The notes under the pieces were generated by a model. That model had not been told where the DNA came from and made no database searches. It saw nothing but the letters and a program-made list of their open reading frames with translations. The translations under genes were made by a program, and so were the position numbers. A DNA stretch of 47,562 bases from Cytophagales bacterium (GTDB lineage Bacteria; Bacteroidota; Bacteroidia; Cytophagales; Cytophagaceae): contig REBA01000022.1 in the NCBI GenBank assembly GCA_004294225.1, forward strand, positions 1 to 47,562, read 5' to 3'. Shown one piece after another: positions 35,126 to 44,440 of the stretch (within the stretch, counting starts at the first letter, position 1; the number at the start of each line of letters is the position of its first letter).

Positions 35126-35854
35126 ATGACCTATTGCCTAGGAATAAAATTAAAATCAGGATTAGTAGCTATAGCAGATACTAGAATTACCTCTGGTACA
35201 GACACAACTACTGCTAAAAAACTCTATGTTCACCAAAAAGAAAACCATTCAATTTTCTTGATGACAAGTGGCTTAAGATCCGTTAGAGATAAAGCATTTA
35301 CTTATTTCAAAGAAGTAATGGAAGAAGATAAAGGAGAATTAAACAAAATGTATAAAGCAGTAAATGCATTTGGAGAACAATTGAGACGAGTGTCTGACGA
35401 AGATAGAGTTTCCTTAGAACGTGTTGGTTTGCATTTCAATCTACATACCATTGTAGGAGGGCAATTGAAAGACGATGATGAACCAAAAATGTTTTTGTTG
35501 TATCCAGAAGGCAATTGGGTAGAAATTACCTCAACCTACCCTTTCGTAATTATTGGTAATTCAGGCTATGGGAAACCAATCTTGAATCGCACCTTAAAAT
35601 ACGAAACAAGTATGCAGGCTGCACTTAAAGCTGGATTCTTATCCTTTGATTCTACAAGAGTAAGTGCCAATGATGTAGATTTCCCAATAGATGTAGTACT
35701 ATATGAAAATAATTCATTTCACATGACCGAACACCGGTTCGAGAAAAAAGACCTACAGCAAATTTCAGAACAATGGGATCATGAGTTAAAAGCTGCACTT
35801 CAGAATATCCCAGATAAATGGGTTGATGTGATTCTAAACAAACTACATCAATAA
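35126..35854 (+). CDS. Anbu-type proteasome-related protein
   Basis: A 242-residue N-terminal-nucleophile protein of the ancestral beta-subunit (Anbu) group. The start MTYCLG is diagnostic: removal of Met exposes Thr as residue 1. Asp17 (mature numbering, in AIADTR) and a Lys near 30-31 (AKKLYVH) match the catalytic Asp17/Lys33 region of the proteasome fold, and GNSGYGKPILNR lies where the family has its Ser129-type loop. Anbu proteins assemble into helical or ring structures. In many genomes anbu is clustered with a transglutaminase, an alpha-E domain protein and an ATP-grasp protein; none is present here. Start ATG at 35126. Role in this organism unknown. Confidence 0.85.
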   Translation: MTYCLGIKLKSGLVAIADTRITSGTDTTTAKKLYVHQKENHSIFLMTSGLRSVRDKAFTYFKEVMEEDKGELNKMYKAVNAFGEQLRRVSDEDRVSLERVGLHFNLHTIVGGQLKDDDEPKMFLLYPEGNWVEITSTYPFVIIGNSGYGKPILNRTLKYETSMQAALKAGFLSFDSTRVSANDVDFPIDVVLYENNSFHMTEHRFEKKDLQQISEQWDHELKAALQNIPDKWVDVILNKLHQ

Positions 35855-35886
35855 TAGATGTAAGCATTTATTTATTAACTATTTTG

Positions 35887-37308
35887 ATGAATTTTACAGA
35901 AGTCTTAGAAAATCATATTATTTTTAAAAAAATTGCTGAAACAGCAGAAGAACTAAATACCGAAACCTATGTAATAGGTGGATTTGTAAGAGACCTTTTA
36001 TTAAAAAGAAATTCTAAGGATATAGATTTTGTGTGTAAAGGTAGCGGAATAGCTCTAGCAGAAGCATGTGCTCACAAAATAAGCCCAAACCTCAAAGTAA
36101 ATACTTTTAAAAACTTCGGAACAGCTATGTTCCGCTACGAAGATTGGGACATAGAATTTGTAGGGGCTAGAAAAGAATCTTATAGACAAGATTCTAGAAA
36201 ACCAATCATAGAAGACGGTACACTAGAAGACGACCAATTAAGAAGAGACTTCACCATTAATGCATTAGCCATTAGTATCAACAAAAACAACTATGGAGCA
36301 TTAATAGACCCATTCGAAGGAATAAAAGATTTAAAAAGAAAATTAATTAGAACACCATTAGATGCTAATATAACCTTTTCAGACGACCCTTTGAGAATGA
36401 TGCGAGCGATACGTTTTGCCTCTCAACTAAACTTCGACATAGAACCAGATACTTTTGAAGCTATCACAATCAATAAAAACAGAATACAAATCGTATCTCC
36501 AGAACGAATTACCGACGAATTAAACAAAATAATACTTTCTCCAAAGCCATCTTATGGCTTCAAGTTACTTTTTCAATCAGGTATCTTACAATTAATCTTT
36601 CCCGAATTAGTAGCTTTGCACGGAGTAGAGGCCATTGATAACAAATCGCACAAAGACAATTTTTATCATACCTTACAAGTGCTAGACAATGTCTCAGAAC
36701 AATCTACAGACCTCTGGTTAAGATGGGCAGCACTTCTTCATGATATTGCCAAACCTATGACCAAAAGATTTGACCCAAAAGTTGGTTTTACATTTCATGG
36801 TCATGAAGATAAAGGAGCTAGAATGGTAGCAGGAATATTCAGAAGAATGAAACTACCCTTAAATGAAAAGATGAAGTCTGTAGAAAACTTAGTAAAACTT
36901 CATCTAAGACCCATTCCCCTTGTTAAGAAAGAAATCACAGATTCCGCCATTAGGAGATTAATCGTAGATGCAGGAGCTGATTATGAAAATCTAATGCTAC
37001 TGTGTAAAGCCGATGTTACTTCAAAAAACAATGATAAAGTAAAACGCTACTTAGAAAATTTTAAAGAAGTAGAAAGAAAAGTAGAAATAGTGCTTTCTCA
37101 AGACGACTTAAGAAATTTCCAACCTGTCTTAACTGGTGAGCATATCATGCAAATCTTTGACTTACCCCCTTCTAAAATAATAGGAGAAATAAAAACAGCA
37201 CTGAGAGAAGAACTTTTAGAAGGAAATATTCCCAATGAATACAATTCCTGCTTGGAATTTGTAAAGCATTTTACTTACAATCAATTCCATTTATCTCCAA
37301 AACAATAA
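35887..37308 (+). CDS. CCA-adding-type tRNA nucleotidyltransferase with HD domain
   Basis: A class-II nucleotidyltransferase of 473 residues from the ATG at 35887 (a TTG three bases upstream is disfavoured). The head has GGFVRD at 31-36 and the catalytic pair D45-x-D47 in KDIDFV; EDDQLRRDFTINALA and DDPLRMMRAIRFA are the template-helix motifs. An HD domain follows (H285-D286 in LLHDIAKP) with downstream HGHEDKGA, a metal phosphohydrolase signature found in many CCA enzymes. Likely adds or repairs the 3' CCA of tRNAs; poly(A) polymerase is the main alternative in this superfamily. It begins 32 bp after the anbu-like gene. Confidence 0.88.
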   Translation: MNFTEVLENHIIFKKIAETAEELNTETYVIGGFVRDLLLKRNSKDIDFVCKGSGIALAEACAHKISPNLKVNTFKNFGTAMFRYEDWDIEFVGARKESYRQDSRKPIIEDGTLEDDQLRRDFTINALAISINKNNYGALIDPFEGIKDLKRKLIRTPLDANITFSDDPLRMMRAIRFASQLNFDIEPDTFEAITINKNRIQIVSPERITDELNKIILSPKPSYGFKLLFQSGILQLIFPELVALHGVEAIDNKSHKDNFYHTLQVLDNVSEQSTDLWLRWAALLHDIAKPMTKRFDPKVGFTFHGHEDKGARMVAGIFRRMKLPLNEKMKSVENLVKLHLRPIPLVKKEITDSAIRRLIVDAGADYENLMLLCKADVTSKNNDKVKRYLENFKEVERKVEIVLSQDDLRNFQPVLTGEHIMQIFDLPPSKIIGEIKTALREELLEGNIPNEYNSCLEFVKHFTYNQFHLSPKQ

Positions 37309-37433
37309 ATATCAAAACTTTACAAAAAGAAACGAATTCTACTAAAAAATATTTAGATGGAATTTTAACATTATTTGGTAATTGCAAAAAAAATTATCAC
37401 CTTTGCAGTCCTATTATTTAAAATAAAAGCACT

Positions 37434-37685
37434 ATGGCACGAGTTTGTCAACTAACTGGTAAAAGAACACAAGTAGGAAACAACGTTTCTCACTCTAACA
37501 ATAAGAGTTTGAGAAAATTCTATCCTAACCTACAAACAAAGAGATTTTTTATTCCTGAAGAAAATAAATGGATAACGCTTAAAGTCTCTACTAAAGCAAT
37601 TAAAACAATCAATAAAAACGGCATTACTGCAGTTTTGAAAAAAGCTTTGGCTGAAGGCAGAGAAATTAAAGCCGTTATTTCATAA
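37434..37685 (+). CDS. rpmB: 50S ribosomal protein bL28
   Basis: An 83-residue ribosomal protein with the start [20 protein letters not shown] and the middle block KRFF ... [14 protein letters not shown] characteristic of bL28. Only one cysteine (C5) in the N-terminal region, so this is a zinc-independent form. It starts the cluster rpmB-rpmG-DUF4295, the usual order in the Bacteroidota, 125 bp after the nucleotidyltransferase gene. Confidence 0.96.
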   Translation: MARVCQLTGKRTQVGNNVSHSNNKSLRKFYPNLQTKRFFIPEENKWITLKVSTKAIKTINKNGITAVLKKALAEGREIKAVIS

Positions 37686-37702
37686 TTATAACATTCATTA
37701 CT

Positions 37703-37885
37703 ATGGCAAAGAAAGGCAATAGAATACAAGTAATACTAGAGTGCACAGAGCACAAAAATAGTGGTGTAGCAGGTACTAGCAGATATATCACAAAAAAGAA
37801 TAGAAAAAACAATCCAGAAAGAATAGAGTTGAAGAAATACAATCCTATTTTGAAAAAAGTAACTGTACATAAAGAAATTAAATAA
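37703..37885 (+). CDS. rpmG: 50S ribosomal protein bL33
   Basis: A 60-residue protein with [20 protein letters not shown] and [16 protein letters not shown], the standard bL33 pattern. It retains only one cysteine (ECTEH) instead of the two CxxC pairs of zinc-binding paralogues, so it is the C-minus form. It follows rpmB by 17 bp and precedes the DUF4295 gene by 9 bp. Confidence 0.96.
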   Translation: MAKKGNRIQVILECTEHKNSGVAGTSRYITKKNRKNNPERIELKKYNPILKKVTVHKEIK

Positions 37886-37894
37886 TAAAAAACC

Positions 37895-38050
37895 ATGGCA
37901 AAGAAAGTAGTTGCTACCCTGAAAAAAACAGAACCAGGTAAAGGTTACGCTAAAATAGTAAAAGCTGTAAAATCCGAAAAAACTGGAGCATACACGTTTA
38001 AAGAAGAAATCGTACCCTTAGATATGGTACAAGAAAGTCTTAAAAAATAA
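37895..38050 (+). CDS. DUF4295 small protein of the ribosomal cluster (possible bL38)
   Basis: A 51-codon gene starting MAKKVVATLKKTEPGKGYAK and ending PLDMVQESLKK. It is highly basic and begins 9 bp after rpmG, the standard place for the Bacteroidota-specific DUF4295 family. I recall that a phylum-specific large-subunit protein named bL38 was seen in a Flavobacterium johnsoniae ribosome structure and may be this family; I could not confirm that identity. It is followed by an intrinsic terminator at 38081-38106. Confidence 0.85.
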   Translation: MAKKVVATLKKTEPGKGYAKIVKAVKSEKTGAYTFKEEIVPLDMVQESLKK

Positions 38051-38080
38051 GCATTTCAAAAGATAAATATTAAAAATCAA

Positions 38081-38106
38081 AAAAAGTCCCTAGTTCGGGA
38101 CTTTTT
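38081..38106 (+). terminator. Rho-independent terminator after the rpmB-rpmG-DUF4295 cluster
   Basis: AAAAAGTCCC (38081-38090), loop TAGTTC, GGGACTTTTT (38097-38106), followed by more T (to 38108). This is a classic strong stem plus U-run ending the small ribosomal operon before ftsY; the flanking A-run could also give termination from the other strand. Confidence 0.93.
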
Positions 38107-38200
38107 TTGTTAATTTTGGTGAAGCTTATTGAAATATAAGAATAAACTTCTAATACAGAAGTCTAAAATTTTTTTTGCTACATTAATAAAACTCACGATT

Positions 38201-39163
38201 ATGTCCATTTTTAATTTCTTCTCTAAAGACAAAAAAACAAGCCTTGACAAAGGATTAGAGAAGACCAAAGAAAATTTCTTTAGCAAAATTGCAAAATCGA
38301 TTATTGGAAAATCTAAAGTAGACGAAGATGTTCTAGACAATCTAGAAGAGATACTTATTACTTCAGATGTAGGGGTAGAGACCACACTTAAAATAATAAA
38401 AAGAATCGAAGAAAGAGTTGAGAAAGAATCTTATCTAAACACTTCTGAGTTAGACAGAATATTAAAAGAAGAAATCACCAATCTACTTTCTGAGCAAGGT
38501 CAAACCAACTACGATGACTTCAGTATTCCAGAAACAAGCAAAGGAATTCCCTATGTAATCATGGTAGTAGGTGTTAATGGCGTTGGGAAAACCACAACTA
38601 TAGGAAAACTGGCATCACAATTTCACAAAAAAGGCTATAAGATTGTATTAGGTGCCGGAGATACCTTTAGAGCTGCAGCAGTGGACCAATTAAAATTATG
38701 GGGAGACAGAGTGGGAGTTCCTGTAATTGCTCATGGTATGAACACGGACCCAGCTTCTGTGGCATTTGATGCAGTGAAACAAGCTGTAGAACTTAATGCA
38801 GACATAGTAATCATTGACACAGCAGGTAGACTTCATACCAAAGTAAACCTAATGAATGAACTATCAAAAATCAAAAGAGTGATTCAAAAATTCATCCCAG
38901 AAGCACCGCATGAAGTATTATTAGTACTTGATGGTAGCACGGGGCAGAACGCCGTAATTCAAGCCAGAGAATTTACCAAAGCTACAGACGTAACTGCATT
39001 GGCAATAACTAAATTAGACGGGACAGCTAAAGGTGGTGTAGTAATAGGCATCTCAGACGAATTCAAAATCCCTGTAAAATATATAGGAGTAGGCGAAAAA
39101 ATAGAAGATTTACAAATCTTTAATAAAAATGAATTTGTTGATTCGTTATTTAAAAAGAACTAA
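38201..39163 (+). CDS. ftsY: Signal recognition particle receptor FtsY
   Basis: SRP receptor GTPase that delivers ribosome-nascent chain complexes to SecYEG. The ATG at 38201 (MSIFNFFSKDKK) is preferred to an in-frame TTG at 38129. The 320-residue protein has only a short amphipathic N-terminus, then the N domain, and the G domain with GVNGVGKTT at 124-132 (G1), DTAGR at 206-210 (G3) and TKLDGTAKGG at 270-279 (G4/closing loop). It lacks the long acidic A domain of the E. coli protein, as is common in this phylum. The 3' end overlaps the next gene by 35 bp. Confidence 0.96.
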   Translation: MSIFNFFSKDKKTSLDKGLEKTKENFFSKIAKSIIGKSKVDEDVLDNLEEILITSDVGVETTLKIIKRIEERVEKESYLNTSELDRILKEEITNLLSEQGQTNYDDFSIPETSKGIPYVIMVVGVNGVGKTTTIGKLASQFHKKGYKIVLGAGDTFRAAAVDQLKLWGDRVGVPVIAHGMNTDPASVAFDAVKQAVELNADIVIIDTAGRLHTKVNLMNELSKIKRVIQKFIPEAPHEVLLVLDGSTGQNAVIQAREFTKATDVTALAITKLDGTAKGGVVIGISDEFKIPVKYIGVGEKIEDLQIFNKNEFVDSLFKKN

Positions 39164-39617
39164 CATAAAATGGATATCATTGATATTGCTTTTATCTCTA
39201 GACAATTGTTCTTTTCATAAGTTACCTATAAAAGCCGACCAATATCTACAAGGTATAAAAGGAAAGATTTTAGTAAAATCTGGAAATTTTAACCCTGACG
39301 GCTCTATCAATGAAAATGGAGCAATCTACTCAGAACCACTTACACTAAAAGTCTTCGAGCTTACCGCTCTTTCAGAGGTTACGATGAATGAGAAACACAT
39401 CAAAGCTATTTATTCAGAAGAGATAGCCTCATTTTCTGCCGATAACAAAGGTGATTTTTTTTGTTATCTACCCGTAGGCACCTACTCTATTTTTGTGGAA
39501 GACCTACAGAAGGGGTTGTTTGCTGAACTTTCAGATTATAAAAATGAATACTATTTTAATCCCATAAATGTAGATTCAAACAAGGTAACAATGCTTAATT
39601 TATATTTGTACAAATAA
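39129..39617 (+). CDS. Predicted secreted protein, carboxypeptidase regulatory-like fold
   Basis: A 162-residue protein whose N-terminus (basic start, then WISLILLLSLDNCSF) looks like a signal peptide. C27 could be a lipidated cysteine, but LDNC is a poor lipobox, so lipoprotein status is uncertain. The mature part has the pattern of a transthyretin/CarboxypepD_reg-like beta-sandwich: GIKGKILVKSGNF, VFELTALSEV, ADNKGDFFCYLPVGTYSIFVED. Such domains are abundant in Bacteroidota envelope proteins. The start overlaps the end of ftsY by 35 bp in another frame, implying translational coupling. No function assigned. Confidence 0.7.
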   Translation: MNLLIRYLKRTNIKWISLILLLSLDNCSFHKLPIKADQYLQGIKGKILVKSGNFNPDGSINENGAIYSEPLTLKVFELTALSEVTMNEKHIKAIYSEEIASFSADNKGDFFCYLPVGTYSIFVEDLQKGLFAELSDYKNEYYFNPINVDSNKVTMLNLYLYK

Positions 39618-39636
39618 CATCTATCCATTACAATAT

Positions 39637-40557
39637 ATGAATACAGCAGATCCAATAGCAATATCAAAAATCGCCACTTTTAATGGGCATAAAGATTGTA
39701 TTTATGCCATCGAAAATGGCATCAACAACGATTTCTATTCTGCTGGTAGCGATGGAATGGTAGTAGCTTGGAATTTAGAAAGACCAGATAATGGGGAACT
39801 GGTTGCCAATGTAGCCAATTCAGTTTATGCTTTGCATTTTTTAGCCAAAAACAATCAGCTTCTCGTTGGACAAAACCATGAAGGAATCTATCAAATAGAT
39901 TTAGCAAGCAAAAGCATTTTAAAATCTTCAAAAATTACCAATTCTCAAATATTTGACATTAAAACAACTGGGGAATTTATTCTTATAGCCACTGGTGATG
40001 GACAACTTATCGTGCTTTCTATCCACGACTTGACAGTGATTACTAAAATTCAAGTAGCCGAAAAAAGTGTTCGTGTTATAGCCATTAACCCCATCTCTCC
40101 ATCTTTTGCAATTGGCCTAAGTGATTTTTCTATAAGAATATTTTCAAGTATCGATTTTAGAGAAATACATCAATTGCAAGACCACAAAAACTCCGTGTTT
40201 TCTTTAGCCTATTCGCCTGATGGCTCATTCCTATTGAGTGGAAGTAGAGATGCTGCCATCAAAATATGGCAATCAGCTACACAATACCAACTAAAACATT
40301 CCATTCCTGCTCACCTTTTTGCTGTAAACGATATCGCATACAACGCAAAGGGGAACCTATTTGCCACAGCAAGTATGGATAAAACAATAAAAATATGGAA
40401 TAGTGAAAACTTTAGGCTTCTAAAAGTAATAGACAAAGCAAGATATCAAAGTCATTTTACTTCTGTAAACAAGCTATTGTGGCTAAATGACTCACAACTC
40501 CTATCTGCTAGCGACGACAAAAAAATATTTCTATGGAATATAGAAATTAATGAATAA
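39637..40557 (+). CDS. WD40-repeat beta-propeller protein
   Basis: A 306-residue protein made of about seven WD40 blades, for example FNGHKDCIYAIENG ... YSAGSDGMVVAWNL, HKNSVFSLAYSPDG ... SGSRDAAIKIW, AHLFAVNDIAYNAKGN ... TASMDKTIKIWN and a last blade ending ASDDKKIFLWNIE. No signal peptide, so probably cytoplasmic. The regular G-H/D ... W-D pattern makes a closed propeller likely, used for protein-protein contacts. It lies 19 bp after the secreted-protein gene and 71 bp before hisB. Role unknown. Confidence 0.85.
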   Translation: MNTADPIAISKIATFNGHKDCIYAIENGINNDFYSAGSDGMVVAWNLERPDNGELVANVANSVYALHFLAKNNQLLVGQNHEGIYQIDLASKSILKSSKITNSQIFDIKTTGEFILIATGDGQLIVLSIHDLTVITKIQVAEKSVRVIAINPISPSFAIGLSDFSIRIFSSIDFREIHQLQDHKNSVFSLAYSPDGSFLLSGSRDAAIKIWQSATQYQLKHSIPAHLFAVNDIAYNAKGNLFATASMDKTIKIWNSENFRLLKVIDKARYQSHFTSVNKLLWLNDSQLLSASDDKKIFLWNIEINE

Positions 40558-40628
40558 AGAAATATTTCATAAAACAACTTGACTCTAAGCTTCATCATAT
40601 CTGCATTATTCTGTAACTTGCTTTTCTT

Positions 40629-41726
40629 ATGAAAAAGAAAGTATTATTTATAGATAGGGATGGAACTATAATAATAGAACCATTTGAAGACAAGCAAGTT
40701 GATTCCTACGAAAAATTAGAATTCTTACCTAATGTTATTAGTGCTTTAGCAAGAATTGCAAAAACTGATGAGTACATTCTGGTAATGGTTACCAACCAAG
40801 ATGGATTAGGTACCAACTCATTTCCAGAAGAAAACTTTTGGCCAGCCCAGAGAATGATGGTTCAAGTGCTCCAATCAGAAGGTGTTTTGTTTAGAGGGAT
40901 ACATATTGATAAATCATTTGAACATGAAAAACTAACTACACGGAAACCAGGTACAGCAATGCTTACCAGATATTTTGATGGCACTTATGATTTAGAAAAT
41001 TCCTTCGTCATTGGAGATAGATATACAGATATAGAATTAGCCCAAAACCTAGGTGCAAAAAGCATATTTATTTCTTCAGAATCTGACGAAAGGGCTGCTC
41101 TCTGCACTACAGATTGGAACGAGATAGCAGATTTTCTGTCTCAACCTTCGAGGAAATCTACAGTGCACCGAAAAACAAATGAAACCGACATATCTATTGA
41201 CCTTAACCTGGACGGTAAAGGCATCTGTGATATACATACAGGAATCGGATTTTTTGACCATATGTTAGAGCAGCTAGGTAAACACTCTGGAAGCAATCTA
41301 AAAATAAAAGTTAATGGTGATCTACATATAGATGAACACCACACCATAGAAGACACTGCAATTGCTCTTGGAGAGGCTTTTCTTATTGCTCTCGGAAATA
41401 AAAAAGGAATAGAAAGATATGGTTTCCTTCTTCCAATGGATGATGTGCTAGCCCAAGTAGCTATAGACTTCTCTGGTAGAAGCTGGTTAGTCTGGGAAGC
41501 TAAGTTTAACAGAGAGAAAATTGGAGATATGCCTACCGAAATGTTTTACCATTTCTTTAAATCATTTTCAGATGCTTCAAAATGCAACCTAAACATTAAA
41601 GCTGAAGGAGAAAACGAACATCATAAAATTGAAGCCATATTTAAAGCAGTTGCAAAATCAATAAAAATGGCAGTAAGAAAAGACAATAACAACAACCAAA
41701 TACCAAGTACAAAAGGAATATTATAA
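40629..41726 (+). CDS. hisB: Bifunctional histidinol-phosphatase / imidazoleglycerol-phosphate dehydratase
   Basis: A 365-residue fusion. The N-terminal HAD phosphatase has D9 and D11 in FIDRDGT, TNQDGLG and the GDRYTD segment (129-134). The dehydratase begins near residue 174 with [15 protein letters not shown], and has GIGFFDHML and HHTIED (237-242) that bind manganese. Compared with the E. coli enzyme, the phosphatase lacks the cysteine zinc loop; here that segment reads [14 protein letters not shown]. Fusion of both activities fits the role of two steps in histidine synthesis. First his gene in this window; hisG, hisD and hisC are absent upstream. Confidence 0.95.
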   Translation: MKKKVLFIDRDGTIIIEPFEDKQVDSYEKLEFLPNVISALARIAKTDEYILVMVTNQDGLGTNSFPEENFWPAQRMMVQVLQSEGVLFRGIHIDKSFEHEKLTTRKPGTAMLTRYFDGTYDLENSFVIGDRYTDIELAQNLGAKSIFISSESDERAALCTTDWNEIADFLSQPSRKSTVHRKTNETDISIDLNLDGKGICDIHTGIGFFDHMLEQLGKHSGSNLKIKVNGDLHIDEHHTIEDTAIALGEAFLIALGNKKGIERYGFLLPMDDVLAQVAIDFSGRSWLVWEAKFNREKIGDMPTEMFYHFFKSFSDASKCNLNIKAEGENEHHKIEAIFKAVAKSIKMAVRKDNNNNQIPSTKGIL

Positions 41727-41743
41727 TCACAAAACCAATTATT

Positions 41744-42325
41744 GTGCAAGTAGCAATCATAAAATATAACGCTGGAAACACTCAGTCTGTAATATATGCA
41801 CTAGAAAGATTGGGGATAAAACCTCTATTGTCTGACGAACCTGAAGTATTATCTGCAGCTGATAAGATAATTTTTCCTGGAGTAGGCGAAGCCAGCACTG
41901 CAATGAAATTTCTAAAAGAAAGAAATCTAGACAAGATTATTCCAACATTAAAACAACCAGTATTAGGGGTTTGTCTAGGCTTGCAACTCATGTGTACACA
42001 TACAGAAGAAAATAATACTGTAGGCTTAGATATATTTCCAACTCAAGTAAAAAGATTTCCTGCAAAAGATAAAATACCTCACATGGGCTGGAATAATCTG
42101 ACAGATATAAAAGGTCAATTAATGAATGGAATTACTGAGCAAGACTATGTTTATTTTGTTCACAGCTATTATGCTGAATTAAGTATGCACACCTTAGCTT
42201 CCTGCAATTACATCCTACCATTTGCAGCCGTAATTCAAAAAGACAATTTCTATGCTACACAATTCCATCCAGAGAAAAGTGGAAGCGTAGGTTCTAATAT
42301 TTTACAAAATTTCCTTAATTTATGA
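41744..42325 (+). CDS. hisH: Imidazole glycerol phosphate synthase, glutamine amidotransferase subunit
   Basis: A 193-residue class-I glutaminase that feeds ammonia to HisF. The GTG at 41744 (MQVAIIKYNAGN) is taken because the normal family start is the sequence VAIIxYxxGN. The catalytic triad is visible: C77 in LGVCLGLQ, H175 and E177 in FHPEKSG. The stop overlaps the hisA ATG by 4 bp (ATGA), so they are translationally coupled. It follows hisB by 17 bp. Confidence 0.95.
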   Translation: MQVAIIKYNAGNTQSVIYALERLGIKPLLSDEPEVLSAADKIIFPGVGEASTAMKFLKERNLDKIIPTLKQPVLGVCLGLQLMCTHTEENNTVGLDIFPTQVKRFPAKDKIPHMGWNNLTDIKGQLMNGITEQDYVYFVHSYYAELSMHTLASCNYILPFAAVIQKDNFYATQFHPEKSGSVGSNILQNFLNL

Positions 42326-43044
42326 TACAGATAATTCCTGCTATAGATCTTATTGATGGCAAGTGTGTGCGATTAACACAAGGAGATTTCAATCAAAAAA
42401 CAGAATATGATTCTAGCCCTGTTGAAATTGCAAAGATTATTGAAGACGCTGGAATAAAGAAGTTACACGTGGTAGATTTAGATGGTGCAAAGCATAAAAA
42501 AATTATTAATCACAAAACATTAGAAGCTATTGTAAAAGCTACTAAGCTAGATGTTGATTTTGGTGGTGGGCTTCAATCAGATCAAGACGTTCAGATAGCC
42601 TTCGATTGTGGTGCAAAGCAAATCACAGGTGGAAGTATTGCTGTAAAAAATCGACCATTATTCGAACAATGGATACTTCGTTTCGGTCCAGAAAAAATTA
42701 TTCTTGGAGCTGATGTAAGAAACGAACAAATCGCTGTAAGCGGTTGGCAAGAAGTAAGCAATATCTCAGTCTTCGACTTTATCGATTCCTATATTCAACT
42801 GGGATTGAAGTATATTTTCTGTACAGATGTTGCTAAGGATGGCTTATTACAAGGCCCTTCTTTTAAACTTTATGAGAAAATCAAAAATCAATTCCCAGAC
42901 ATTCTACTAATCGCTAGCGGAGGAGTTACTACTACTTCAGACGTAGAGCAACTTAATCAAATGGGGGTGTATGGTGCAATTATCGGAAAAGCTTATTACG
43001 AAGGCAAAATTCAATTATTAGATTTACAAAAATATATTTCATAA
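42322..43044 (+). CDS. hisA: ProFAR isomerase
   Basis: A 240-residue TIM barrel that isomerises phosphoribosylformimino-AICAR phosphate. It begins [21 protein letters not shown], with the catalytic-base Asp at residue 9 and the second Asp at D131 in [15 protein letters not shown]. Phosphate-binding loops are FGGGLQS and ASGGVTT. The ATG overlaps the hisH stop by 4 bp, and hisF follows after 4 bp. Confidence 0.96.
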   Translation: MIQIIPAIDLIDGKCVRLTQGDFNQKTEYDSSPVEIAKIIEDAGIKKLHVVDLDGAKHKKIINHKTLEAIVKATKLDVDFGGGLQSDQDVQIAFDCGAKQITGGSIAVKNRPLFEQWILRFGPEKIILGADVRNEQIAVSGWQEVSNISVFDFIDSYIQLGLKYIFCTDVAKDGLLQGPSFKLYEKIKNQFPDILLIASGGVTTTSDVEQLNQMGVYGAIIGKAYYEGKIQLLDLQKYIS

Positions 43045-43048
43045 CACG

Positions 43049-43807
43049 ATGCTGACCAAAAGAATAATCCCCTGCCTTGACGTCAAAGACGGAAAAACCG
43101 TAAAAGGCATCAATTTTGAGAACCTTAGAGACGCTGGAGACCCTGTAGAACTTGGAGCCTTTTATGCTCAACAAGGTGCTGACGAACTTGTGTTTTTAGA
43201 TATTACTGCTACCCTAGAAAAGAGAAAAACCTTAGTAGAATTAGTAAAAAGAGTAGCTCAGAATGTAAATATTCCTTTTACTGTCGGTGGAGGGATAGCC
43301 TCTATAGCTGATGTATCTGCTTTACTCAATGCAGGTGCTGATAAAGTTTCTATCAATTCATCTGCAGTGCAGAACCCAAATCTTGTAAATGAATTAGCGT
43401 TAGAATTTGGTAGCCAATGTGTGGTAGTAGCTATTGACAGTAAACTCTATCATGATCAACATAAGGTTCATACACATGGCGGAAAAAAGCCAACAGATAT
43501 CGCTACTTTTGCTTGGGCAAAAGAAGTGGCAGACAGAGGTGCAGGCGAAATATTGCTTACCTCTATGGATCATGATGGCGTAAAAAATGGTTTTGCGATT
43601 GAAATTACCAAAAAGCTATCCGAAATTCTAAGTATTCCTATAATAGCCTCAGGTGGCGGCGGAACAATGGAACATTTTGTGGAAATATTCCAAAAGGGGA
43701 AAGCAGATGCCGCATTGGCTGCTTCTGTATTTCATTTTAAAGAAATAGGTGTTCAAGAATTGAAAAGATTCCTTTCCGACAAACAGATTAACATGAGACT
43801 TTCTTAA
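43049..43807 (+). CDS. hisF: Imidazole glycerol phosphate synthase, cyclase subunit
   Basis: A 252-residue TIM barrel. The catalytic aspartates are D11 ([13 protein letters not shown]) and D130 (VVAIDSK), and TVGGGIAS and IIASGGGGT bind the phosphates. It forms the heterodimer with HisH and begins 4 bp after hisA. No anomalies. Confidence 0.97.
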   Translation: MLTKRIIPCLDVKDGKTVKGINFENLRDAGDPVELGAFYAQQGADELVFLDITATLEKRKTLVELVKRVAQNVNIPFTVGGGIASIADVSALLNAGADKVSINSSAVQNPNLVNELALEFGSQCVVVAIDSKLYHDQHKVHTHGGKKPTDIATFAWAKEVADRGAGEILLTSMDHDGVKNGFAIEITKKLSEILSIPIIASGGGGTMEHFVEIFQKGKADAALAASVFHFKEIGVQELKRFLSDKQINMRLS

Positions 43808-43840
43808 ATACTCAAAATCTTACGACAAAATATATCTCCT

Positions 43841-44440
43841 ATGGAAAACATAAATTTTGATAAAGGCAACGGAATGGTTGTAGCTATAGTTCAAGATTTC
43901 AGAACAAGAGTAGTATTAATGACTGGTTTCATGAACAAAGAAGCTTATGAAAAAACTATTCTGGAAAAGAAAGTAACATTCTTTAGCAGAACAAAAAATA
44001 GGCTATGGACCAAAGGAGAAACCTCTGGTAATTTTCTAAATGTTCAAGAAATAAAAATTGATTGTGATGGTGATGCATTATTAATCAAAGCAATTCCAGA
44101 GGGAGAAACCTGCCATACAGGTGCTGACACCTGCTGGTTTGAAAAGAATGAAGGTAGAGAAAATTTTATTAATTATCTCAAACACACTATACGTGCAAGA
44201 AAAGAAAATCCTTCCGAAGAATCCTACACTTCATCTTTATTCAAAAAAGGCATCAATAAAATCGCTCAAAAAGTTGGTGAAGAAGCTGTAGAATTAGTGA
44301 TAGAAGCAAAAGACAACAACAAAGAACTTTTCCTTGGAGAAGCTGCTGATTTACTATTTCATTATATGGTTTTATTAGAACAAAAAGGCTACGATTTTGA
44401 TGAAGTAATAGAGGTTTTAGAAAAAAGACATCACAAATAA
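43841..44440 (+). CDS. hisIE: Bifunctional phosphoribosyl-AMP cyclohydrolase / phosphoribosyl-ATP pyrophosphohydrolase
   Basis: A 199-residue fusion. HisI (about 1-105) has KIDCDGDALL, with metal-binding D74/C75/D76/D78, and CHTGADTC (C91, C98). HisE (about 110-199) has KVGEEAVELVIEAK and EAADLLFHYMVLL, the all-alpha NTP-PPase motif. These are steps two and three of histidine synthesis. It lies 33 bp after hisF and closes the visible operon. Confidence 0.96.
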   Translation: MENINFDKGNGMVVAIVQDFRTRVVLMTGFMNKEAYEKTILEKKVTFFSRTKNRLWTKGETSGNFLNVQEIKIDCDGDALLIKAIPEGETCHTGADTCWFEKNEGRENFINYLKHTIRARKENPSEESYTSSLFKKGINKIAQKVGEEAVELVIEAKDNNKELFLGEAADLLFHYMVLLEQKGYDFDEVIEVLEKRHHK

